The notes under the pieces: model-generated
The model's database searches: none
What the model was told of the DNA's origin: nothing
What the model saw: the letters and a program-made list of their open reading frames with translations, nothing else
Program-made: the position numbers and the translations under genes
NCBI RefSeq assembly: GCF_029269265.1
Contig: NZ_JARIXP010000007.1
Location: 62,001-126,000 of the forward strand
DNA length: 64,000 bases
DNA from: Rheinheimera sp. 1928-s
Lineage (GTDB): Bacteria; Pseudomonadota; Gammaproteobacteria; Enterobacterales; Alteromonadaceae
Direction: 5' to 3'
In this document: positions 9,007 through 16,581 of the stretch, piece after piece
How positions within the stretch are numbered: the first letter of the stretch is position 1
How the letters are laid out: every line of letters starts with the position of its first letter

Positions 9007-9335
9007 AACGCCTGACCGCTGAATTCAATGCCATCCCAACCGTGTTGCATAAACTGTCTGATATTGGCGTGATCTGAGCCTGCCGGGCTTGATAACACAT
9101 CCACACGGTAATAATCACCAAACATCTGCAAAGCTTGTGGTTCCGACAAACGGTGTAACAACGCAAAAGCTAAAATCTTGCAGGAACCATTGTTTTCACC
9201 AGCGGCATTGTGCTTATCGCCATTCTGAAAAGCAGTTTCAGTAAAATCGTATAAGCTTTCAATCAGCTCTATGCTTTGCTGAAAACTAATGCTGTCTGGA
9301 TCTGTCGTCAACTGACGGAAAAAATTTTCTAACAT
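8988..9335 (-). CDS. HopJ type III effector family protein
   Basis: The 115-residue product matches the HopJ family throughout: MLENFFRQL start, YDFTETAFQNGDKHN, GSCKILAFALL, LFGDYYR-like MFGDYYRVDVL, and HANIRQFMQHGW near the end. The family is named after a Pseudomonas effector but is common in free-living gammaproteobacteria without type III secretion, so the name should not be read as virulence. Its true role is unknown. The longer reading frame back to 9437 would overlap the divergent gene; the ATG at 9335 matches the family start. Confidence 0.85.
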   Translation of the reverse strand: MLENFFRQLTTDPDSISFQQSIELIESLYDFTETAFQNGDKHNAAGENNGSCKILAFALLHRLSEPQALQMFGDYYRVDVLSSPAGSDHANIRQFMQHGWDGIEFSGQALSPKSV

Positions 9336-9410
9336 GATTAAGGCCCTGATTAAAGTTTGTACAATTATGGTCGATACAGTCGTTAAGCCTAAGTAAGAGG
9401 GGGAGCCAAA

Positions 9411-10421
9411 ATGCAAATCCTCAGCATCAAGCAACAACAGAACTCCAGCAATCAGCAGTTATTGTATTCAGGTCGCACTGTGAGTCCAGAGCGAAATGAC
9501 AGCTTAACTGTAACAAAGGATAACAGAAGTTTAACTCAGACTTCTCTGTTACCTTCGGCTAATGTTATTCCCGCAGAAAATATGCCTGAGTCAAAAGCTG
9601 CAGATACTAAAGAAGCCAAGAGTGACGATGGTCTTTTTAACGCTGTATATTCCATTGGCACTATTAAACGTTTGCTGGAACAACTGACAGGTGAAGAGTT
9701 AAAAGGCTGGGTAGACCCGGCAGAATTAAACCGGGCCTTGAATGGTTCAACCACCACAACCCAACCAGCACAGCTTGAAAATCAAAATGCTTCTGGCGTC
9801 ACTATTCGTGAATGGTCCTATCGTTACGAAGCCGTCAGTGCTGATTTTTCAGGTTCAGTAGCTCTGGACGATGGCAGCAGTTTTAGCTGGTCGATGCAAT
9901 TTGCCATGAGCTACGAAGCATTCAGCTACAGTGAACGCACAGAACAGCCGATGAAAGACCCATTAGTGATGAGCTTTAACGGCCGCCCTGTTGAACTGAC
10001 GGGCCAAACTACAGCTTTTCATCTGACCGACAATGCCAAACAGATCCAGCAACTGGCACAAGGTCAGTATTATCTGGTCAAAGACAGCAATAACAATGGT
10101 GTAGTTGATTCTGGCAAAGAATTATTTGGCCCCAGCACAGGTGAAGGTTTTGCCGAACTGGCCGCTTTTGATCAAGACCAAAACGGCCTGATCGATCAGC
10201 AGGATCCAATCTGGCAAAGTTTATGGTTGTGGCGCCCTGAAGATAAAGGCCTTTATAGCTTAAAAGAAATGGGCGTTATGGCCCTGAGTGTCGATTCTAT
10301 TGCCACACCTTTTAGCTTGCGCCACAAAGACGAAGTACAAGGCCGGCTGGAGCGCAGCTCAATTTTTATCACCGAAGATAAAAAGGTGGGTTTATTGCAG
10401 CAGATTGATTTGAAAGTGTGA
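9411..10421 (+). CDS. Protein with paired EF-hand-like calcium loops
   Basis: The 336-residue protein has a low-complexity, Ser/Gln/Asn-rich first 100 residues and no clear signal peptide. Near residues 225-265 are two EF-hand-like loops, DSNNNGVVDSGKE and DQDQNGLIDQQD, separated by a GFAELAAFD segment; similar pairs occur in calcium-binding surface and RTX-type proteins of Vibrio and Shewanella. GAGGGGG lies before the ATG. It is transcribed divergently from the HopJ-family gene. Calcium binding is well supported by the loop residues; the cellular role is unknown. Confidence 0.75.
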   Translation: MQILSIKQQQNSSNQQLLYSGRTVSPERNDSLTVTKDNRSLTQTSLLPSANVIPAENMPESKAADTKEAKSDDGLFNAVYSIGTIKRLLEQLTGEELKGWVDPAELNRALNGSTTTTQPAQLENQNASGVTIREWSYRYEAVSADFSGSVALDDGSSFSWSMQFAMSYEAFSYSERTEQPMKDPLVMSFNGRPVELTGQTTAFHLTDNAKQIQQLAQGQYYLVKDSNNNGVVDSGKELFGPSTGEGFAELAAFDQDQNGLIDQQDPIWQSLWLWRPEDKGLYSLKEMGVMALSVDSIATPFSLRHKDEVQGRLERSSIFITEDKKVGLLQQIDLKV

Positions 10422-10479
10422 GGGACAGAAGTAGAGTTTGTCTCAGAAATTGACCTTGGTTCTGCAACTATGTAGTGTA

Positions 10480-10505
10480 TTTTCATAGCCTAAGCCTATG
10501 GAAAA
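10480..10505 (+). other. Small hairpin over the ribosome binding site of the next gene
   Basis: TTTTCATAG (10480-10488) pairs with CTATGGAAAA (10496-10505), with one bulged G. The right arm holds GGAAAA, the only plausible Shine-Dalgarno for the ATG at 10515. It may damp translation. Confidence 0.35.
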
Positions 10506-10514
10506 TTATAAAAA

Positions 10515-10958
10515 ATGGAATTTGAACTACGGGAACGAAGCCAAAGTGCAGGTATAAAAGCGTTAAAAATCATCCTGTTGAATATCGCCCTGTGGACTGC
10601 AACCTTTATTGGCTACCACTACATTTCCGATGTTCTGAGCACAGGGAATAGCAATGCAGGGAAACTGGTCGCAATGATTGTAATGGGGCCAGCCATAGCT
10701 TTGGTGCTTTCAATACAAGTCGGGATAAGGCCGCAGCGCATTTTTGTTGCCAGTGAGCAAGGTATTCAATTTGGTGATCCGGTATCAGGTATGAAGCGCT
10801 ATTGCTGGAAAGAAATCAGCTGTTTTGAGTTATCCCCTGACTCCAAATTATTAAAACTAAGTTTAAAAGACACCGATCAAGCAGAGATTATTCCGCTGAA
10901 GCGCTACGGCATTAATCAGCAACAATACGACAGACTGTTTCAACTGGCCCAAAATTGA
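10515..10958 (+). CDS. Small two-helix membrane protein with a PH-like cytoplasmic tail
   Basis: The 147-residue protein has two hydrophobic helices (about 19-37 and 50-68) and a soluble C-terminal half with alternating hydrophobic residues (IQFGDPVSG, CWKEISCFELSP, LLKLSLKD). This is the pattern of small membrane proteins carrying a PH-like beta domain. I do not recognise a named family. GGAAAA precedes the ATG by nine bases. A perfect 10-bp hairpin covers its 3-prime end. It appears to be a single-gene unit. Confidence 0.65.
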   Translation: MEFELRERSQSAGIKALKIILLNIALWTATFIGYHYISDVLSTGNSNAGKLVAMIVMGPAIALVLSIQVGIRPQRIFVASEQGIQFGDPVSGMKRYCWKEISCFELSPDSKLLKLSLKDTDQAEIIPLKRYGINQQQYDRLFQLAQN

Positions 10959-10973
10959 TCTGAGGGCCAGTTG
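10941..10973 (+). other. Perfect 10-bp inverted repeat at a gene end
   Basis: CAACTGGCCC (10941-10950), inside the coding end, pairs with GGGCCAGTTG (10964-10973). No T-run follows, so it is a 3-prime stem-loop of unknown effect, possibly a weak or Rho-assisted terminator. Confidence 0.45.
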
Positions 10974-11018
10974 TTCCCTCAATGTAAAAATACCATTAGT
11001 ATCAGATGGACAACAAAA

Positions 11019-11072
11019 AGCGCCCTATAGTTTCACAGACCTTGACCCATTGTGAACGCCAGATAAGGCGCT
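11019..11072 (+). promoter_or_regulatory. Structured leader upstream of a small exported protein gene
   Basis: Two nested stems can form: AGCGCC (11019-11024) with GGCGCT (11067-11072), and inside it TTCACA with TGTGAA (both near 11031-11056). The structure ends 45 bases before the ATG at 11118. It matches no riboswitch class I recognise. Confidence 0.35.
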
Positions 11073-11117
11073 AAATAGTCAGCTGTTTTCACCTTCATAG
11101 TACATAAGGACATTAAA

Positions 11118-11465
11118 ATGAAAGTTAAGGTAAGTTTATTAGCCGCCTCTTTGTTGGCCTCTGTGGCCTGTTTTGCCGCTGAAACCTATCAGGTTTCGAC
11201 TTCTTTTTTTAAGAATGGTGAGTTAGTTGCGGCCCCCATGCTGATAGTAGAGGCGGACCAAACGGCATCCTTTACTCTAGGTGATGACTTTAGCTACAAC
11301 CTAACTATCACACCCAAGCAGGATCAAACTGTCGGTGTTGCTACTGCTGTGACCTTTGGCAGTGACACTATAACCCCGTCATTTATCCTGGCCTACGATA
11401 AAGAAGCGTCCATGGAAATTGGCGATAAAAAACTGACTCTACTGGTAAGCAAAGTGGGCAGCTAA
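11118..11465 (+). CDS. Small exported protein of unknown function
   Basis: The 115-residue product has a clear Sec signal peptide (MKVKVSLLAASLLASVACFA, cleavage before AETYQ). The mature 95 residues are rich in Thr, Val and acidic residues with alternating hydrophobics, suggesting one all-beta domain, with FFKNGELVAAPMLIVEAD near its start. No cysteine remains in the mature part. AAGGACATTAAA precedes the ATG. A structured leader lies upstream and a bidirectional terminator downstream, so it is probably monocistronic. Confidence 0.75.
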   Translation: MKVKVSLLAASLLASVACFAAETYQVSTSFFKNGELVAAPMLIVEADQTASFTLGDDFSYNLTITPKQDQTVGVATAVTFGSDTITPSFILAYDKEASMEIGDKKLTLLVSKVGS

Positions 11466-11625
11466 CAAGCTGCGGTATTCGGGGCCTGCGGCCTTGCAGC
11501 CTTCACCAGATCAAGCGGACAGGCTGTGCATGAAGTCCGTTTTTGCTTTTTTCTGTCATTTATCCTTAGCCGATCCATTGCTTGTATGCAACCTATCGCT
11601 GCTTAATTCACTGGTCATTTCAGAC

Positions 11626-11664
11626 AAAAAACAGGGTAAGACATTAGGTCCTACCCTGTTTTTA
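11626..11664. terminator. Bidirectional terminator between convergent genes
   Basis: AAAAAACAGGGTA pairs with TACCCTGTTTTT (11652-11663), with about 13 bases of loop. A-run on the left and T-run on the right allow termination in both directions, serving the exported-protein gene and the esterase gene ending at 11692. Confidence 0.8.
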
Positions 11665-11691
11665 TTCAGCGACAACCTAGCGGCAATTTAA

Positions 11692-13593
11692 CTATTGGGG
11701 GCAAGCGCCCAGTTGCCAATAACCGCTGCTGCTGGACGATAAAACACTGACTCCCCAGGTGGAACCTGCCAATGCTGTATTGCTGCCTGTAGCAAAATAA
11801 TTCGGCGTATAAATATTACCTGAGCTGTAAGCCCGGCCTGCCAGTTTGTGACTGTAGTTATTGGTACTGAACTGCACACAATCTGCCGGTGAAGGTGGTG
11901 TTGGACCGCCACCATCGTCCCCTCCTCCGGCACTGCAACTAAGAGTAGGGCCAAAACAACTGGCGTCATTATCCTGCCAGCGGCATTGATTGCCTGTGAC
12001 CAGTTGCTCACGCAATATAAAACTGGCGGTGCTGTATTCCAAATAGCAGTTGGCATAGTTGGTGTAATCCAAACGGCCTGCAGCAATATGTTGGTCAAGA
12101 GTCGCATTTTGTCCCGCGTCTATACTGAAGTTCAGTAGCTCAGAGCTAAACAGGCCTTCTGCATCCAGCGCTGTGACTAAGGCCGTATTGCTGCCTCCAG
12201 CTAAACCACAACGCTGGGCACTGAATAAATCGCCGTTCAAAGTGGCAACCACAGTGCCAGTGCTGAACTCCACGCTCACTGAGGCTAAATCACGGTTCAG
12301 ATCAAATACCCGCCCAGTGACTGTAGCGCATTGACCATCCATAACAACGGCCAGCTCACTCAGCTCTGGTGCTGTGGCTGGAGGTGGTGGCCCTAGTAAA
12401 ACTGAGCTGCTGTAAGGGTCACTTACCAAACCTTCGCTGTCGGTGGCTGTCACTGTAATTTGATACCAGTCATTAACCAAAACCGGACTGTTCAGACTGA
12501 AGTTGCCTGTTGTGTTGGGCGCTGCGCTGACACTCACCGTCTGGTTTATGCTGTTAGTAAAACTGGCGTTGACACTGATGGGATCGGCATCCGTGGCTTT
12601 ACCACTGACACTGATCACGCTGTTATTTTGTGTAACGCTGATAGTGCTCAGTTCTGGCGCACTATTGCGATTTACCCTTTGGTTGTTGTCGCTAAAATAC
12701 TGCCCCAGATAACTGGCATAGTTAATACCGTTGCCATTGATATAAGAGCCGCTGGCGCCCTGACCACCAGACCAGGCATGATCGACATTATTGAGCCACA
12801 ACATAGACACCCGACCGTTTTGCCATAAGCTTTCATCTGCAGTACGGCCCGAGCCATTGCTAATCAGGTTTTCACCAGCCAATCGGCTGACGTTGTATAA
12901 ATCGGCCATGCCATTGGCATTTTGCTCGTTATAGCAAAGGTTTACTGTGGTGTCGTTACGGCCATGGGCAATAGAGGCAATCTGGCTGCTGAAATGACTG
13001 GAATAACTGCCGGCGTATTGGTTACAACGTGTGGCAACATCTGCGGTTTCACAAGGCCCAAGAGCACCATTGGAGCTGGTGCCTATGCTTGGGCCAGCAC
13101 TCACGCCCACACCAGCAAAAATATCAGGTGCAATACAAGCTGTGGTATGAGCAAAAGATGCACCAGAGGATAAACCGGCAATATAGACCTGATTCGGATC
13201 TATCTGATAACCTGGGTTGGCCATTAATGCTGTGGCAAGGTTAATCAGATTTTTATAGTCACCACTGCTGCGGTTTCTGGTGCCCTGCCAGTAGGACCAG
13301 CAGCCAAAACCCGCTTTATTCATTGCATCAGGTACTGCGATCACTAAACCATATTGCTCAGCCGCTTGCGCCAGATTGGCGGTTAAATAAGCATCAACCG
13401 ACTGAGTACAGCCATGCAATACCACCAGCAAGCCCCGGCCCTGACCAATAGAAGATACTGAATCCGGGGTATATAAATGTACTTTGTTAAAGCCGCCTAC
13501 CGCCTGATTTTGCTGCCAGCTACCGGCAAAAGCAGGTAAAGCTGTAAGTCCCAGCGCCACTAAAGCCGCCATAGCGAAAGAGTATTTTTTCAC
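11692..13593 (-). CDS. Secreted PHB-depolymerase-family esterase with C-terminal accessory domains
   Basis: The 633-residue protein has a signal peptide (cleavage after PAFA), an alpha/beta-hydrolase domain to about residue 310, two Ig/cadherin-like beta domains (about 315-490), a Gly/Asp/Pro linker (GGGDDGGGPTPP) and a 65-residue C-terminal domain that is probably substrate-binding. Catalytic residues are visible: Ser in lipase box GLSSGAS, Asp in HGRNDTTV, His in NVDHAWSGG; HGCTQS is the usual oxyanion segment. The family hydrolyses short-chain polyhydroxyalkanoates or other polyesters. The start is GTG with AAGGAA ten bases upstream. An exact substrate cannot be read from sequence alone. 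Confidence 0.88.
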   Translation of the reverse strand: MKKYSFAMAALVALGLTALPAFAGSWQQNQAVGGFNKVHLYTPDSVSSIGQGRGLLVVLHGCTQSVDAYLTANLAQAAEQYGLVIAVPDAMNKAGFGCWSYWQGTRNRSSGDYKNLINLATALMANPGYQIDPNQVYIAGLSSGASFAHTTACIAPDIFAGVGVSAGPSIGTSSNGALGPCETADVATRCNQYAGSYSSHFSSQIASIAHGRNDTTVNLCYNEQNANGMADLYNVSRLAGENLISNGSGRTADESLWQNGRVSMLWLNNVDHAWSGGQGASGSYINGNGINYASYLGQYFSDNNQRVNRNSAPELSTISVTQNNSVISVSGKATDADPISVNASFTNSINQTVSVSAAPNTTGNFSLNSPVLVNDWYQITVTATDSEGLVSDPYSSSVLLGPPPPATAPELSELAVVMDGQCATVTGRVFDLNRDLASVSVEFSTGTVVATLNGDLFSAQRCGLAGGSNTALVTALDAEGLFSSELLNFSIDAGQNATLDQHIAAGRLDYTNYANCYLEYSTASFILREQLVTGNQCRWQDNDASCFGPTLSCSAGGGDDGGGPTPPSPADCVQFSTNNYSHKLAGRAYSSGNIYTPNYFATGSNTALAGSTWGVSVLSSSSSGYWQLGACPQ

Positions 13594-13762
13594 TTTGTCT
13601 GTTCCTTATCTTTATTGTTTTGATGAACACCGAAGCAACGCAGCCCTTCCCTGTTTGTTCGTTAGCAACTACAGCAGCAGGCTTTGGCGTGAAAAAAACT
13701 ATAGATGGAACAGCTAAAAAGCGCGGTAGTACTTTAGTGCTGTGAGCAATCAGCACAAAGGT

Positions 13763-13786
13763 CAAGGGCGCATTACTGCGCCCTTG
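13763..13786. terminator. Perfect 10-bp hairpin downstream of the VOC gene
   Basis: CAAGGGCGCA (13763-13772) and TGCGCCCTTG (13777-13786) around a TTAC loop. It lies beyond the 3-prime end of the VOC gene on the minus strand. No long T-run follows either side, so termination is probable but unproven. Confidence 0.5.
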
Positions 13787-13817
13787 TTGAGTAACTATTT
13801 TATGATGACTGTTGAGA

Positions 13818-14285
13818 TCAGTGAGGCCCAAACATCTGCGCAGAGCGTTTTGCCATTTCTTCTTCAGACACATCTTCAATATGAGTGGAGATCATCCACA
13901 GATGGCCAAACGGGTCTTGTAAACAGCCACTGCGATCGCCCCAGAATTGGTCTGATACCGGCATGGTCACAGTGGCCCCAGCCGCTGCAGCACGCTCGAC
14001 AAAAGCATCCACATCAGGTACATACACCATCAGCGTGACAGGGCTGCTGCCCAGCATATCCGGGCTTTTTGTGCCCCACTCATCACTCTGCTCACTGAGC
14101 ATAAATACTGCACCGCCTATACGCATTTCGGCATGCATTACAGCACCGGACGGCATATTCATCCGCATTATGGTTTCGGCACCAAAAGCTTTCTGATAAA
14201 AATCCAGTGCCGCCGCCGCATTTTTGATCACCAGATAAGGCAATACTGCAGCGTAACCCGCCGGAATAGCCTGAACGTCGGACAT
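13818..14285 (-). CDS. VOC (glyoxalase/PhnB-like) family protein
   Basis: The 155-residue protein is built of two beta-alpha-beta-beta-beta halves typical of the vicinal-oxygen-chelate fold: LPYLVIKNAAAALDFYQKAF with AEMRIGGAVFMLSEQ, then VYVPDVDAFVERAAAAGATV with DPFGHLWMISTH. The first half matches PhnB/YdfO-like proteins, often annotated as bleomycin-resistance or glyoxalase-like. GGAGAAGG precedes the ATG. It stands alone between two hairpins. The enzymatic role is unknown. Confidence 0.85.
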   Translation of the reverse strand: MSDVQAIPAGYAAVLPYLVIKNAAAALDFYQKAFGAETIMRMNMPSGAVMHAEMRIGGAVFMLSEQSDEWGTKSPDMLGSSPVTLMVYVPDVDAFVERAAAAGATVTMPVSDQFWGDRSGCLQDPFGHLWMISTHIEDVSEEEMAKRSAQMFGPH

Positions 14286-14361
14286 AACCTTCTCCTTTTA
14301 ATAGTGCACGGGAAGTTAAAAAGCGGTTTTAGTATAGCGGGAAATAAAATGTACAACCGGA

Positions 14362-14384
14362 TAAAGGGCGCAACTTTGCGCCCT
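14362..14384 (-). terminator. Terminator of the isochorismatase-family gene
   Basis: On the minus strand AGGGCGCAA-AG-TTGCGCCCT is followed by TTAT. The stem shares its GGGCGCA core with the hairpin at 13763-13786. Confidence 0.6.
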
Positions 14385-14401
14385 GATTGTATTACTTGAG
14401 C

Positions 14402-15028
14402 TTACTTAGCCGCAGTTAAGGTCACATAGCTGTTGATCAGATTACGATAATCCGGAATATGATTTGAAAACAGCTGCCCCAAACCGTCCACATCGTTACG
14501 CCAGTCGCGGTGCAGTTCACAGGCGACACCAAACCAGGTGATCAACTGAGCACCGGCTGACGACATTCGGTCCCAGGCTGAATCACGGGTCAGTTCGTTA
14601 AAAGTACCAGAAGCATCCGTCACTACAAACACGTCAAAGCCCTCTGCCAAAGCGGATAAAGTTGGAAATGCCACACAAACTTCTGTCACCACACCAGCGA
14701 TAATCAGCTGCTTTTTGCCCGTAGCTTTGACTGCTTTGACAAAGTCGTCGTTATCCCAAGCATTAATTTGTCCTGGTCTGGCGATATAAGGGGCATCCGG
14801 GAAGGTATTTTTAAGTTCAGGTACCAAGGGGCCATTAGGTCCCTGTTCAAAACTGGTGGTCAGAATAGTAGGTAAATTAAAGTATTTGGCTAAATCAGCC
14901 AATGCCAGCACATTGTTTTTAAACCGATCCGGATCTATATCTCGCACCAGTGATAATAAACCCGTCTGGTGATCAACCAGCAGCACAGCCGCATTGTTTT
15001 TATCCAGTCTTACATAAGGCTTGTTCAT
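14402..15028 (-). CDS. Isochorismatase-family hydrolase (YcaC-like)
   Basis: The 208-residue product is a cysteine hydrolase of the isochorismatase superfamily: Asp in LLVDHQTGLL, and the nucleophile Cys in IIAGVVTEVCVAFPT. Length and the ending (DWRNDVDGLG) fit YcaC-like members, whose substrates are mostly unknown. The ATG at 15028 has AGGAGA before it and matches the family start; a longer open frame to 15127 is not needed. The gene diverges from a LysR regulator, a usual sign of local control by that regulator. Confidence 0.85.
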   Translation of the reverse strand: MNKPYVRLDKNNAAVLLVDHQTGLLSLVRDIDPDRFKNNVLALADLAKYFNLPTILTTSFEQGPNGPLVPELKNTFPDAPYIARPGQINAWDNDDFVKAVKATGKKQLIIAGVVTEVCVAFPTLSALAEGFDVFVVTDASGTFNELTRDSAWDRMSSAGAQLITWFGVACELHRDWRNDVDGLGQLFSNHIPDYRNLINSYVTLTAAK

Positions 15029-15128
15029 CAGTTTTTCTCCTATGGTACAAAGGTTAGCCAGTGCTAGCCATGCCATAAGCTTAAAACCAATGCCAAAACA
15101 TGGATAGACTACTAAACTATGACTCATC

Positions 15129-15144
15129 GTTCTGAAAATAGAAC
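15129..15144. promoter_or_regulatory. Candidate LysR operator in the divergent intergenic region
   Basis: GTTCT-N6-AGAAC is a perfect dyad located 15 bases before the LysR start and about 100 bases from the divergent hydrolase start. LysR regulators often bind such sites overlapping their own promoter. The assignment rests only on symmetry and position. Confidence 0.35.
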
Positions 15145-15158
15145 TCTGAAGGATAAAA

Positions 15159-16064
15159 ATGCAGGATTTAAATGACTTATATTATTACGTGCAATCCATA
15201 GAACATGGCGGTTTTGCTCCGGCAGGCCGGGCTTTAGGTATAGCTAAATCTAAACTCAGCCGACGTATTGCATTGCTGGAGGAACGGCTGGGGGTGCGTT
15301 TGCTACAGCGTTCCAGCCGTCATTTTATAGTGACTGAGGTGGGTCAACGTTATTATGAACATTGCCGCGCTATGCTGGTCGAAGCGAATGCTGCGCAGCA
15401 ACTGATTGACGAGCTGGCCGCCGAACCTGCTGGTGTGGTGCGACTCACCTGCCCTGTGGGCTTGCTGCACTTTCATGTCAGCTCAATGTTGTCAGAGTTT
15501 ATGCTGCGCTACCCTAAAGTGCAGATCCACCTGGAAGCCACCAACCGCAGAGCCGACGTGATAGCCGAAGGACTGGATCTGGCATTGAGGGCCAGGCCAT
15601 TACCACTTGAGGACAGCGAACTGATTTTAAAAGTGTTGTCTGACCGTGGCCAATGTCTTGTCGCAGCCCCTTCTTTAATCGCTCAGTATGGCACACCACA
15701 GAATCCGGATGATCTCAGTCTTTTTCCCGCTATGAGCAGAGCCAGGCCAGAAGAAATACACAGCTGGCTGTTGTGTCACACTGACGGTACTCAGGCCAAT
15801 ATCAGCTTTACACCACGTTATATCACCACAGATATGATGACACTAAAAACAGCGGCTTTAGCAGGTGTCGGCATAGTGCAGTTGCCACAACTTATGCTGA
15901 CAGAAGAGCTGGCAGATGGTCGTTTAACCCGGGTATTGCCTGATTGGGAACCGAGGCGTGAAGTGCTCCACCTGGTGTACCCGTCACGACGCGGTCAGTT
16001 GCCCTCAGTACGGGTACTGATAGATTTTTTTGCCGAAAAATACCAGACGATCAATGAAAATTAA
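15159..16064 (+). CDS. LysR-family transcriptional regulator
   Basis: The 301-residue protein has the N-terminal winged helix-turn-helix (residues about 1-60; FAPAGRALGIAKSKLSRRIALLEERLG) and a LysR substrate-binding domain (about 88-295; GVVRLTCPVGLLHFHV, LDLALRARPL). It resembles the LysR subgroup beside isochorismatase-like, pirin and quinone-response genes. AAGGA lies before the ATG. It probably regulates the divergent hydrolase gene. The effector is unknown. Confidence 0.9.
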   Translation: MQDLNDLYYYVQSIEHGGFAPAGRALGIAKSKLSRRIALLEERLGVRLLQRSSRHFIVTEVGQRYYEHCRAMLVEANAAQQLIDELAAEPAGVVRLTCPVGLLHFHVSSMLSEFMLRYPKVQIHLEATNRRADVIAEGLDLALRARPLPLEDSELILKVLSDRGQCLVAAPSLIAQYGTPQNPDDLSLFPAMSRARPEEIHSWLLCHTDGTQANISFTPRYITTDMMTLKTAALAGVGIVQLPQLMLTEELADGRLTRVLPDWEPRREVLHLVYPSRRGQLPSVRVLIDFFAEKYQTINEN

Positions 16065-16072
16065 TTCACCAC

Positions 16073-16570
16073 TCAACCTAACTGCTGCTTTAATACATCC
16101 ACCACCGACTGAAACTCGCTTCTGTTTTTTTCATTCAATGCAATCAGTGCTTCGTGTGCATGCAGGATCATCAAGCCTTTTTGCTGATCGCTATAAGGCT
16201 GAGCTTGAACGCTGGTCATATCGAACTCTTCATCTGTACTCTGCTGCACTATATCAAAAGCCTGATCCAGGCAAAGGCTAAACAGCAGTTCGTTGACCTG
16301 GGGCTGAGTGGAAAACAAAGTAGGTTTTGGTAAATCTTGCTGCTGACAATAGCGAGCCAGACTGGCCAGTAAACCAATGTAGGTGCTGTCCATAAAACTG
16401 GCTTCGTTTAAATCTACCACAAGCTGGTTACACTGGATCTGTGCAGAAAACAGCCGTTCAACCAAATCGTCCATGCCAGTGGCATTGGTATAACGCAACT
16501 CACCACGCAATTTGAAAAAACAGCAATGTTCAACGCAGGCGAACAGAATTTGATCTTGTGGTGTTGTCAT
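16073..16570 (-). CDS. STAS-domain protein (anti-sigma-factor-antagonist-like)
   Basis: The 165-residue protein has a STAS domain in its first 110 residues: FKLRGELRYTNA, LVVDLNEASFMDSTYIGLLASL. The Ser in MDST is at the position phosphorylated in RsbV/SpoIIAA-like proteins. A 50-residue C-terminal helical extension is unusual for a minimal antagonist. It starts 12 bases after the receiver-phosphatase gene, so the phosphatase probably dephosphorylates this Ser. No switch kinase or sigma factor is nearby. It converges on the LysR gene with an 8-base gap. Confidence 0.85.
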   Translation of the reverse strand: MTTPQDQILFACVEHCCFFKLRGELRYTNATGMDDLVERLFSAQIQCNQLVVDLNEASFMDSTYIGLLASLARYCQQQDLPKPTLFSTQPQVNELLFSLCLDQAFDIVQQSTDEEFDMTSVQAQPYSDQQKGLMILHAHEALIALNEKNRSEFQSVVDVLKQQLG

Positions 16571-16581
16571 AGGTTTGCCCT

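Noticed and set aside
8988..9335. HopJ-family gene as evidence of type III secretion or pathogenicity
   Set aside because: The family is widespread in free-living bacteria, and no secretion genes are present in the window.
11494..11691. 65-residue open frame after the small exported protein
   Set aside because: It has no ribosome binding site, runs through a strong bidirectional terminator and resembles no protein.
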